DNA from: Nitrosopumilaceae archaeon
Lineage (GTDB): Archaea > Thermoproteota > Nitrososphaeria > Nitrososphaerales > Nitrosopumilaceae
DNA length: 7,389 nucleotides
NCBI GenBank assembly: GCA_020027255.1
Contig: JAHRAP010000041.1
Coordinates: 1-7,389 of the forward strand
Direction of reading: 5' to 3'
Made by a program: the position numbers and the translations under genes. Shown piece after piece: positions 1 to 6,166 of the stretch; the first letter of the stretch is position 1, and each line of letters starts with the position of its first letter. The notes beneath the pieces were generated by a model. It ran no database searches. It was not told where the DNA came from and was given only the letters and a program-made list of their open reading frames with translations.

Positions 1-83
1 ATATCTGAGCCAGATCTGGCAGCTAATAACGCACATTCTAAATTATCTACTTCTGTTTCAATGGTTTTATATTTCAATTTTGC
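1..83 (-). pseudogene. nadC: NadC-like fragment (nicotinate-nucleotide pyrophosphorylase), lacking its 5' part and running off the window
   Basis: Reading the minus strand from about base 83 leftwards gives an open frame with the segment KTIETEVDNLECALLAARSG followed by SD at the window edge. This resembles the region of quinolinate phosphoribosyltransferase (NadC) usually written IEVEV-x-L-E-x-A-x-x-A-x-x-G-x-D-I, which leads into the conserved IMLDN motif; that motif would lie just outside the window. NadC converts quinolinate and PRPP to nicotinate mononucleotide in NAD synthesis. The frame stays open upstream to about base 160, but that part overlaps the S6e-like reading frame and has no ATG, GTG or TTG start, so the true 5' two-thirds of nadC are missing here. 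The frame is one base off the S6e frame. The family call rests on one short motif remembered from the family, so it is moderate; the loss of the 5' end is clear if the call is right. Confidence 0.5.
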
Positions 84-229
84 TTTTTTAGATCTCCATT
101 TTGATCTATTATCGAGGCGTTTATTTGTGCGCCTACTTTTAATCCCAATAAACTATTGGTATTATTTTTTAAGTCTACTGATATTGATTTCCCTGTTTTG
201 TCAGACACGTTTAATTTAAAATTAACCAA
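74..229 (-). pseudogene. rps6e: Truncated 30S ribosomal protein S6e (N-terminal ~48 residues only)
   Basis: A TTG start at 229-227 (with an in-frame TAA two codons upstream, so no earlier start is possible) gives MVNFKLNVSDKTGKSISVDL, then a stretch ending INASIIDQNGDLK. This fits the N-terminus of archaeal S6e, a small-subunit ribosomal protein, including the DxxTGKS segment and the D-A-S-x-(V/I) region. Archaeal S6e continues with a highly conserved KITGGSDKSG-type segment and totals roughly 125 residues or more. Here the homology stops after residue 48 and the frame closes at TGA (76-74) after 51 residues. The break falls in the A6 run (84-89), and adding one A would join this frame to the NadC-like frame downstream, giving a hybrid and not S6e. 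The cell must have an intact S6e elsewhere, or this junction is an artefact. Confidence 0.6.
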
Positions 230-234
230 GGATT

Positions 235-240
235 AAAAAA
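235..240 (-). terminator. T6 tract after the zinc-ribbon gene
   Basis: On the minus strand a run of six T lies about 30 bases after the zinc-ribbon stop codon. Archaeal termination commonly needs only an oligo-T tract, with no hairpin. The run sits only six bases before the TTG start of the S6e fragment, so it would separate the two transcripts or attenuate reading into S6e. Such runs are common in AT-rich DNA. Confidence 0.3.
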
Positions 241-268
241 TACAGATGCCATTAATTAATCTTCTTTA

Positions 269-439
269 TTATAAAGGATTATTAGGAACGTAATCATAAG
301 ATAATGTGGTTGCTATTTCTGTCATAATTTCTATATATTTGTCGTATGTAGATTTAAAACCACAATGATGACAAGTAACAATGGTCATATTTTCATTTAA
401 TGATGCTACATTTGAGCATTTAGGACACTTTGCATCCAT
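269..439 (-). CDS. Small zinc-ribbon protein (56 aa)
   Basis: The minus strand from ATG (439-437) to TAA (271-269) encodes 56 residues beginning MDAKCPKCSNVASLNENMTI. Two CxxC pairs, Cys5/Cys8 and Cys23/Cys26 (CPKC and CHHC), separated by 14 residues form a classic zinc ribbon of the kind found in TFIIB and RNA polymerase small subunits. The tail is short, acidic and tyrosine-rich (TYDKYIEIM, then LSYDYVPNNPL) with no second domain. I recall similar stand-alone ribbons in Nitrosopumilus-type genomes, all without a known function; binding to nucleic acid or to the transcription machinery is only a guess. A TATA-like box at 460-469 sits about 25 bases upstream of the ATG, implying a leaderless mRNA. 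The downstream T6 (minus strand, 240-235) may end the transcript. An antisense open frame overlaps the gene, but the four-cysteine pattern decides the strand. Confidence 0.85.
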   Translation of the reverse strand: MDAKCPKCSNVASLNENMTIVTCHHCGFKSTYDKYIEIMTEIATTLSYDYVPNNPL

Positions 440-458
440 ACATTCAAAGATTTATTTG

Positions 459-469
459 ATATATATAAT
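459..469. promoter_or_regulatory. Symmetric TATA element serving two divergent genes
   Basis: The alternating AT stretch (GATATATATAAT) is close to self-complementary and reads as a TATA box on both strands. Its centre (about 464) is about 25 bases from the zinc-ribbon ATG at 439 and about 29 bases from the first base of tRNA-Gly at 493. Archaeal TBP/TFB promoters place the TATA centre about 26 bases before the transcription start, so the spacing fits a leaderless zinc-ribbon mRNA on one side and a tRNA with a very short 5' leader on the other. It is the only convincing TATA box in this 53-base gap. Direction would have to be set by flanking BRE sequences, which I cannot score. Confidence 0.6.
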
Positions 470-492
470 GTTTGTAATTGTCACGACGATAT

Positions 493-565
493 GCGAAGTT
501 AGTCTAGTTGGCATGACGTCAGCTTCCCAAGCTGAAGATCACGTGTTCAAATCACGTACTTCGCA
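493..565 (+). tRNA. tRNA-Gly (anticodon CCC)
   Basis: A complete 73-base cloverleaf is visible. The acceptor stem is GCGAAGT (493-499) with ACTTCGC (558-564), all seven pairs matched, and discriminator A565. The D arm has a three-pair stem GTC (502-504)/GAC (515-517) and the loop contains GG (510-511). The anticodon stem TCAGC (519-523)/GCTGA (531-535) encloses loop TTCCCAA, giving anticodon CCC at 526-528, which reads GGG glycine codons. The T arm is ACGTG (541-545)/CACGT (553-557) with loop TTCAAAT. There is no intron and no encoded 3' CCA, so CCA must be added after transcription. A TATA box lies at 460-468. The gene is the only plus-strand gene here, and its 3' end is one base from the stop codon of the convergent C39/TPR gene. 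Confidence 0.95.
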
Positions 566-566
566 T

Positions 567-1517
567 TCATATATTTTTTAACAATTTCAATATGTTATTA
601 TGATCGTTAGGGTTTTTAGTGTATTTCAGGTAATCATTAAAATCAGATTTGGCGGTTCTATTTTTGTTTTGTTCTAATCTTGCTATTCCACGATTTTTAT
701 AAATGGGGCCAAATCTTTCTGGGTTTATTTCTATGGCTTTTGTATAATATTCCTCAGCTTTTTTAAATCGTTTGTTTTTTAAAAAATAATTTCCAAGTCC
801 TCGATATGCCAAATAACATTTATTATTAATGTTAATACACTTTGTATAATAAGTAACACAATCACTAGAATTTTTCTTGTTCAATAAACTTCCCAATGAA
901 GACAACGCTGTTGCATTGTGATCATTGATATTAATAGATTTTTTTAATAAAGTTATAGCTTCTTCTACGTTATGTTGTACGCTGGATCTTTCAGACATGA
1001 AGCATAATCTATTTGATTTGTCCATGATTTTATTTTGTGGCTTCATATTATAGATTACATCAGTGGGAGCTATCAGTATCATTATTTTGTTGTCTTCTGA
1101 CCATAATTTATCAAATTGTTTTTCTGGAATAATTCCTATTTGATCTGGTTTTGGAATATAATGCAAGATGGTTTTTTCTATATTGTCGTAGCCTGAAATT
1201 ACTGATGCGTGTTGTACAGTTTGGTATAGTCCTGGCAAGATTACGATTGGGGGGATACCCATATCGATTATTTTTTTTAATTCACCGAGAGACGAATTAA
1301 TAATTACGCTAGCTAAACCATGTCTTTCTGCGAGTTCTATTCCTTCTATCAATATACTACTATTCACATTCACATATTTTTTTTCTAGATCTATGGCTTC
1401 TAACATAGGTAAATTAATATTCCAATATTTAGAAACTACGTTTATTGCCAATGGAAGACATACACTTTCTTTGGTTACTGATGGGAGATATAATTCGTTG
1501 GAGGAGTCCATAGACAT
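567..1517 (-). CDS. C39-peptidase-like domain fused to TPR repeats (316 aa)
   Basis: The N-terminal ~150 residues look like a papain-like C39 fold: ESVCLPLAINVVSKYW (Cys20 in the place of the nucleophile in CGPAAL), a segment IPPIVILPGLYQTVQHASVI followed by SGYD (His103 as the catalytic His, as in HxxVVxGYD), and KPDQIGIIP (Asp125, possible third residue). The C-terminal half (about 180-300) has tetratricopeptide repeats; the clearest is 235-267, with AEEYYTKAIEINP ending it, flanked by weaker copies at about 182-215 and 270-300. The order C39 then TPR matches the bacterial PA2778-type family, known from family architecture, not tested here. The usual oxyanion Gln upstream of Cys is not evident (KESVC), and CGP is CLP, so activity is uncertain. 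There is no signal peptide or membrane segment, so it should be cytoplasmic. It lies 27 bases after the amidotransferase gene. A second ATG two codons in is an alternative start. The stop is one base from the convergent tRNA. Confidence 0.75.
   Translation of the reverse strand: MSMDSSNELYLPSVTKESVCLPLAINVVSKYWNINLPMLEAIDLEKKYVNVNSSILIEGIELAERHGLASVIINSSLGELKKIIDMGIPPIVILPGLYQTVQHASVISGYDNIEKTILHYIPKPDQIGIIPEKQFDKLWSEDNKIMILIAPTDVIYNMKPQNKIMDKSNRLCFMSERSSVQHNVEEAITLLKKSININDHNATALSSLGSLLNKKNSSDCVTYYTKCININNKCYLAYRGLGNYFLKNKRFKKAEEYYTKAIEINPERFGPIYKNRGIARLEQNKNRTAKSDFNDYLKYTKNPNDHNNILKLLKNI
574..579 (+). terminator. T6 tract downstream of tRNA-Gly, inside the convergent gene
   Basis: Six T begin nine bases after the tRNA discriminator base, the usual position for an oligo-T terminator of an archaeal tRNA gene. 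On the opposite strand the same bases are A-rich codons of the last residues (LKNI) of the C39/TPR protein, so the terminator and the coding sequence overlap. Confidence 0.5.
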
Positions 1518-1544
1518 TATCTAGATATTACAATATTAAAACTA

Positions 1545-2087
1545 TCAAAGAGATATAAAAGATTTAAGAATATTCAAACCGTCAGATGTCATTTCAGGAT
1601 GGAATTGTGTCCCAAAAATATTAGAATTGGAGTATTGTATCATTTCATAAAAACAATCTTCAGACCTAGCTAAACAAAATATTGATTTGCCAGCTTTAGA
1701 AATTTTATAACGATGATTTTTAAAAATATTGTTTGCAACATTACAAATAGGATTGGATTTAATTATTTCTATATTTGTAGGTCCGTACTTGATCGAATTC
1801 ATTTTTACTATTGTACCTCCTAAAGCTAATGCCATAATTTCAGTACCGTAACATATTCCAAATAGAAATTTATTGTGAGATATAGAATGATATATTATTT
1901 TGGTATTTATTACATTCATCAATTTATTGTTATGTTGTCTGCCTGTAAGAATAAACGAATCGAATTTATCAACAAAATCTAAAGCTTTAAAATATGGCAA
2001 AACAGAAAAATTAGATTTTTGCATGGTAAGAAAACTGATTAGGTGGTTATTATATAAAGAACCGTTATTAACTATCAAAATACGCAT
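1545..2087 (-). CDS. Class I glutamine amidotransferase domain protein, GuaA-glutaminase-like (180 aa)
   Basis: A single Rossmann-like GATase1 domain is visible. It opens with the strand MRILIVNNGS, has ILTGR (46-50) where the oxyanion-strand SGG/SPG usually is, the nucleophile elbow GICYGTEIMALALGG with Cys79, and the His-Glu pair in GTQFHPEM (His163, Glu165). All three catalytic residues are present, so glutamine hydrolysis to ammonia is likely. The length (180) fits the free-standing glutaminase subunit of archaeal GMP synthase or an amidotransferase-like paralogue. No synthetase partner is next to it; the neighbours are UPF0182 upstream and the C39/TPR gene downstream. The acceptor of the ammonia therefore cannot be told. 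GuaA glutaminase proper, a TrpG/PabA-like protein or a gamma-glutamyl hydrolase-like protein are alternatives; the GICYG and HPEM context favours the GuaA side. The ATG at 2087 is preceded by AAGGTG with 7-base spacing. Confidence 0.8.
   Translation of the reverse strand: MRILIVNNGSLYNNHLISFLTMQKSNFSVLPYFKALDFVDKFDSFILTGRQHNNKLMNVINTKIIYHSISHNKFLFGICYGTEIMALALGGTIVKMNSIKYGPTNIEIIKSNPICNVANNIFKNHRYKISKAGKSIFCLARSEDCFYEMIQYSNSNIFGTQFHPEMTSDGLNILKSFISL
1551..1560 (-). promoter_or_regulatory. Possible internal TATA box for the C39/TPR gene
   Basis: The minus strand reads TTTTATATCT, a good archaeal TATA match, ending in the last codons of the amidotransferase gene. A transcription start about 26 bases on would give a short leader of roughly 10-15 bases before the ATG at 1517. 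This would allow expression apart from the upstream gene. Inference from spacing only. Confidence 0.3.
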
Positions 2088-2094
2088 GTGTTTG

Positions 2095-2115
2095 CACCTT
2101 TTTACATGTATTTAA
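2095..2115 (-). promoter_or_regulatory. Shine-Dalgarno-like AAGGTG and TATA-like box before the amidotransferase
   Basis: On the minus strand AAGGTG (2100-2095) lies seven bases before the ATG and can pair with the archaeal 16S 3' end. A TTAAATACA box (2115-2107) is centred about 24 bases before the ATG, the distance expected for a leaderless transcript. The two signals imply different modes: SD use if the gene is read through from the UPF0182 gene, leaderless if it starts at its own promoter. Confidence 0.4.
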
Positions 2116-2149
2116 TTTTAACATACAATCTATAATACTAACAAATATT

Positions 2150-2154
2150 AAAAA
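2150..2154 (-). terminator. Short T5 tract after the UPF0182 gene
   Basis: Five T on the minus strand, about a dozen bases after the TGA at 2166-2168. It is a weak oligo-T stop signal in AT-rich sequence, and it lies before the next gene's candidate TATA box, as expected if the two genes are separately transcribed. Confidence 0.25.
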
Positions 2155-2165
2155 TCAATTAATTT

Positions 2166-5015
2166 TCATTCGCCGATATTAATAGACATGTAATGGAGTT
2201 CTGGAAAATTATTTGTGGTTATAATTGTGCCAAAATTAATTCCGTTGTCTGAAGTCCACATAATTATTCTATCACTTCTAGGTTTAACAAAATCATCAAT
2301 GAATTTTAATATAGTGATCTTGGTAAATTCCAAATCATTTTCTGTGAAAAATGTTATTTCACGTTCTTGAAATGATAATGGTATTTGTATAGAAGTTGGA
2401 GATATAACATCGAGTTGTTGGTTTTGGAATATTGATTTTAAAATATCAATTCTAGATGCTTTGTTCAATTCATGTTTTTGTATATCATCAGCAGTAACAC
2501 CAGATAGCTTTTTTAAATACTCTTCAAATGCTTCTTCTTGAGTATCACCTAAACCTACATAATATTCTCCAGTGAATGCAGCACCGACAGCTGCAATAGT
2601 ACCCAATTGTGCTACTACACCTCCAGAACCAGCGGTATATACAGGTATGAAATAAACATCATGATTACCTACTTTATATAATATATTATCACCTATTCTT
2701 GGATTCCGTAATAATGTTTTAAGTTGTGCAAAATCTGGATCACGATCCAAGGCCTCACGCACAGCAGTAGGTCCAATGAGTTTAGTGGTAGAATCTAAAG
2801 GGATTTCATAAAATTGCATCTCGCCTAAATTATTTAGATCATTTTCCACAATCATATAACCGGCAAGATTCCTACCTTGAGAACCACGTAATTCTAATGA
2901 TAATAGTCCTAAAAACTCAGGCTGTGAAAACCCTGGAGGTTTTGCCTCTATATAATATGTGCTAAGACCTAATGGTATTTCATAAAATTCGTTTGCTTGG
3001 ATAAATTTTTCAATATCAGTTACGTGATAAATATTGTACATTTCGGTTTTCCAATTAAAGAGCTCTTGAGGATATCTTATTTGGTTTTCAAGCCAAGATG
3101 GAATTTCTACGAATTGTTCTTTGTATTTTGATTCAAACATATTACTGAAAAAATCGTCTCCTGATTTTAACAACGAGATGTTCCCGTCATACGTGTCTAT
3201 TAATGCATATCCAACTAATCTAAGATATGGATTTCCTACAGACCATGGAACGCTATGAGTATCAAAGCCAATAATGAGAGGTATTAACCAGTATGAGTTT
3301 TCACCGTCAGTAACTGGGAATGTATCAAGTTCTTTGCCAAATAAATTGTATAAGAAATAGGGATATAATACATTCATCCTTTCATTTACATCTTTGAATC
3401 TCATAACATGTATAGAATCAGTTGGAAATGATAACAAAAAATTAGGTTCAAATATCCAACTAAGAGGCGGAGATACATCTAAACCACCGTTTCCAGAATA
3501 AAACGAGTTATTAAGTTCCGCACTACTTTCGCTTCTATTTTCAGGGTATGCAGACCACGTAAGATCTAATAATCCTCCTTCACCATAATAAATAGCTCTC
3601 TGTTTAAAAAATTCCCCACTATCAACTATTTGTCCATTTGTAGCGTTTAGAGTAAGAAATCCATTCGGTACATGAGTATACACCAAATGTTCATTATACC
3701 ATTTGTTTTCAGTGCTAACAGATTGAGGCAATATTGGTTTCATTGATGCAGTCCAATATAGGGAATCATTAAATCTCAAAATATCGTTATCCTCGAAATC
3801 TACGTAAGGTATTAAACCTATTTCTGGTTTTAATTTTGCGAATGCAGCGTCCCAATCCCAAATTCGGATAACATCTAATAAATTTTTGTTTTGTTGGATA
3901 TACTCGCGAATATGGTTGGGCGAAACTGCTTGGATTGAAATATCGTGTATGTTTTCCTGTATTGTTTCTAGACCTCCCAAATGTCTGTTAACAGATATTT
4001 GTTGAGAAGTGTACGGCCCCAAATATTCGATTTTTCGTGCGTCTGCTATGCTATTGTTAACAGCCATTATTGAGATAATTACAATAATAACTGTCAGTAT
4101 TATCCCAATTCGCATGTAAATATCTCGTTTTAACATATGAGTGAATACTTTTGATCTAACTTTATCTAGAAGTGAAAATGCAAGAAGTATGAATCCTATT
4201 ATGAAAGTTCCAGTTATTGAGTATCTAGTGTTATAATCTATATGATCATTAAAAAATAAATTGAAGCCAAACCACAGAATTGAAATGCCAATAATTATTT
4301 CAATAGTAGAAACATAATCAAGGTATCTAGGCTTACCTTTTATTGAATCATCTATATATGACGTAATAATAAATAGGATTTTGTCTATGCCAACATACAA
4401 GATTAATCGTATTCCAATTGCAGTTAATAATGGAGGAAATACTATCAATAGAGCGGGTATCATAGGAACTACGTTTTCAAGAGAATATGATGGATCTGTA
4501 GGAGGGGTAACGAATGGTAGAGCAAATAATGTATGAGAATGATCAATACCAAGCAAATTACCTTCTGAGATATATGTAACAACAAAACCAAACATAATAT
4601 TAGCAAAAAATGCACCGAACAATAAAATTTTAGTTAGTTGCCAAACAATGAAATGAGCAGTAGACAACTTGTAGTTTTTAAAATTAGATATGCTTTTAAT
4701 TACAGAATCTTTGTTTGTACCATTCAAGATGTTTATAATATTATAAACCAAGTACCAAAAAATTGATTTTTTAGAGACGATGTTTATTCTAACAAATGCA
4801 AATATAGACAAAAACAAAGATGAGATTATGGAATATAATAATGGTTTTGTGAATTTATCATCGAATTCAGCTATATTCATAGATAATTCTACGCCTTTGC
4901 TACCAACTATAACGAATATTGCAATAGAAATTGCTATTACTATACCTAGTCGTAGATACTTACTAGCAGATGGAGAAGACGGCGAGTCTTCAGTTGACGC
5001 GTTATACAAAATCAC
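2166..5015 (-). CDS. UPF0182 (COG1615) family large membrane protein (949 aa)
   Basis: The protein has about seven predicted membrane segments in its first third (roughly 21-38, 57-78, 120-148, 182-216, 233-254, 266-283, 300-318), then a ~630-residue soluble region likely exposed outside the membrane. That region carries features of UPF0182: NEHLVYTH (441-448), YYGEGGLLDLTW (476-487), DTYDGNI (607-613), PSWLENQIRYPQELF (639-653), YNIYHVTD (660-667), and a late block AVREALDRDPDF with GNHDVYFIPVYTAGSGG (783-799). Total length fits the family (about 900-1000). The family occurs in actinobacteria, cyanobacteria and thaumarchaea and has no established function. The start is GTG (5015-5013): the N-terminal stretch before the first membrane helix is polar and serine-rich (STEDSPSSPS), with no cleavable signal. 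It follows priS by 56 bases. No frameshift or missing block is seen. Confidence 0.92.
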   Translation of the reverse strand: MILYNASTEDSPSSPSASKYLRLGIVIAISIAIFVIVGSKGVELSMNIAEFDDKFTKPLLYSIISSLFLSIFAFVRINIVSKKSIFWYLVYNIINILNGTNKDSVIKSISNFKNYKLSTAHFIVWQLTKILLFGAFFANIMFGFVVTYISEGNLLGIDHSHTLFALPFVTPPTDPSYSLENVVPMIPALLIVFPPLLTAIGIRLILYVGIDKILFIITSYIDDSIKGKPRYLDYVSTIEIIIGISILWFGFNLFFNDHIDYNTRYSITGTFIIGFILLAFSLLDKVRSKVFTHMLKRDIYMRIGIILTVIIVIISIMAVNNSIADARKIEYLGPYTSQQISVNRHLGGLETIQENIHDISIQAVSPNHIREYIQQNKNLLDVIRIWDWDAAFAKLKPEIGLIPYVDFEDNDILRFNDSLYWTASMKPILPQSVSTENKWYNEHLVYTHVPNGFLTLNATNGQIVDSGEFFKQRAIYYGEGGLLDLTWSAYPENRSESSAELNNSFYSGNGGLDVSPPLSWIFEPNFLLSFPTDSIHVMRFKDVNERMNVLYPYFLYNLFGKELDTFPVTDGENSYWLIPLIIGFDTHSVPWSVGNPYLRLVGYALIDTYDGNISLLKSGDDFFSNMFESKYKEQFVEIPSWLENQIRYPQELFNWKTEMYNIYHVTDIEKFIQANEFYEIPLGLSTYYIEAKPPGFSQPEFLGLLSLELRGSQGRNLAGYMIVENDLNNLGEMQFYEIPLDSTTKLIGPTAVREALDRDPDFAQLKTLLRNPRIGDNILYKVGNHDVYFIPVYTAGSGGVVAQLGTIAAVGAAFTGEYYVGLGDTQEEAFEEYLKKLSGVTADDIQKHELNKASRIDILKSIFQNQQLDVISPTSIQIPLSFQEREITFFTENDLEFTKITILKFIDDFVKPRSDRIIMWTSDNGINFGTIITTNNFPELHYMSINIGE

Positions 5016-5032
5016 TTTATATTAAACTGGCA

Positions 5033-5042
5033 TAAATTAATG
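5033..5042 (-). promoter_or_regulatory. Possible TATA box for the UPF0182 gene
   Basis: The minus strand reads CATTAATTTA here, centred about 24 bases before the GTG start at 5015. If used, the mRNA would begin at or next to the GTG. A weaker AT-rich block immediately before the GTG is too close to be a TATA box. Inferred from position and composition only. Confidence 0.3.
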
Positions 5043-5071
5043 TTTTACCTAAAAGTCATAGAAATAATGTT

Positions 5072-6166
5072 CTATAGTTGTGATATTTCTGCCAATCCTT
5101 TACAGATCATGTATATGGCAACATATTTTGGAACTGTTATACGCTCATTTTCAAATGGACCGAATTTTTTATCTTTTAATCTAAATCTAATAGGGCAACT
5201 TGCTAGAATTTGCGTCGGACAGTCATCTATAAAACAAGCATCATAAAGAGGGTCAAATAAATTTAGGTTTTTACATAAGACTTTAGACATCCCACTTTTG
5301 CTATTAATAGATCCAGGCAGTCTGAAGATTCTATGTATGTCAGTGGTTACATTTGGATCTATAATAGATTTTATAACATATTGTGTATTTTTTTCTACAG
5401 TTTTAACATTTGTTTTAATTACACTAGATGTATTTTTGATTTCAGTATTGTTTGAAACAACTCCAATGCGGGTTTGGTTATATTTTAGTTTGGTTGAATT
5501 TTTTATTTCTGGTCTATTATTATTATTTATTGTTGACCCATCACGTAATGTTATATAATCCACAATATCAGCTCGTTCTCTCGAACCTAGTAATTGGTAT
5601 TGTGAATCATTTACATGTATATGAAATCCATCATTCCCTGAGAAATACACAAAAATATTTTGTTTGTTTATTCCTAAATTGTTAATAAGTAGAATACATA
5701 ATTTTTTCGCTTCTTTTTTAGCAGCTGCAATACAATATTTACATAATAATACGATAACTTTAAAACGATGAGAATTACATTTGTGGCATTTAGAATTTGA
5801 TGTTGAAAACGCGTTACAGTCAAGACACTTAATGCATGTATGAGAATTTCTGCACTGTAGTTGCAAGTCTTTAGAATCTATATCAAATATTAAATCAGCA
5901 TTTTGCCAATCTTTGGCATTCATAGATAATGTGGGAAACGAATAACGTGCATTTGAGCAATATACGTCAGATGGTACTTGCGTCATTAATAATAAATGCA
6001 GTTCTTTATCAGATTTTAATGCTATATGACGATACAATTTAGAATTAAATTTTTTATATGCAAATTCACGTTCATGGGAGTCATTAGGTACATGTAGTAG
6101 ATCAAAGTTATCAAAATAATATTTTTTGAATGTATCTTCTAGAATTAATAAACTATCTTGGTTCAT
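5072..6166 (-). CDS. priS: DNA primase small (catalytic) subunit PriS (364 aa)
   Basis: This is the catalytic subunit of the archaeal/eukaryotic primase, which makes the first primer nucleotides at the replication fork. Counting from the ATG at 6166, the metal-binding pair is ADLIFDIDSKD (Asp95, Asp97), the nucleotide-binding motif is FSGNDGFHIHV (175-185, SGxxGxHxH), and the third motif DPNVTTDIHRIFRLPGSINS (270-289) supplies further Asp and the RLPGS segment. A Cys-rich zinc region lies between the first two motifs: C111, C114, C117, C127, C130 and then C142, C145. An Asn/Thr/Lys-rich linker (about 210-262) precedes the third motif. The frame extends 18 codons further up to 6220, but those residues lie inside the priL C-terminal coding region and family N-termini begin near LEDTFKKYY, so the ATG at 6166 is preferred. 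It overlaps priL by 14 bases with no clear SD, suggesting translational coupling. Confidence 0.93.
   Translation of the reverse strand: MNQDSLLILEDTFKKYYFDNFDLLHVPNDSHEREFAYKKFNSKLYRHIALKSDKELHLLLMTQVPSDVYCSNARYSFPTLSMNAKDWQNADLIFDIDSKDLQLQCRNSHTCIKCLDCNAFSTSNSKCHKCNSHRFKVIVLLCKYCIAAAKKEAKKLCILLINNLGINKQNIFVYFSGNDGFHIHVNDSQYQLLGSRERADIVDYITLRDGSTINNNNRPEIKNSTKLKYNQTRIGVVSNNTEIKNTSSVIKTNVKTVEKNTQYVIKSIIDPNVTTDIHRIFRLPGSINSKSGMSKVLCKNLNLFDPLYDACFIDDCPTQILASCPIRFRLKDKKFGPFENERITVPKYVAIYMICKGLAEISQL

Noticed and set aside
9..20. Perfect 12-base palindrome GCCAGATCTGGC near the left edge
   Set aside because: It falls in the NadC-like coding frame (Ala-Ala-Arg-Ser-Gly), is isolated and has no partner site; likely chance.
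381..581. Plus-strand open frame of 66 codons
   Set aside because: It runs antisense to the zinc-ribbon gene and straight through the tRNA-Gly gene; both have much stronger evidence.
1900..2115. Plus-strand open frame over the amidotransferase start
   Set aside because: Antisense to well-supported GATase1 codons and carries no motif.
2088..2165. Intergenic gap examined for a riboswitch or small RNA
   Set aside because: It is uniformly AT-rich with no stable stem visible; only TATA, SD and oligo-T signals can be supported.
4780..5025. Plus-strand open frame opposite the start of the UPF0182 gene
   Set aside because: It is the antisense shadow of membrane-helix codons; no recognisable protein features.
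5298..5685. Two overlapping plus-strand open frames rich in Leu, Phe and Val
   Set aside because: They lie wholly antisense to priS, and their hydrophobic look comes from complements of Lys/Asn codons.
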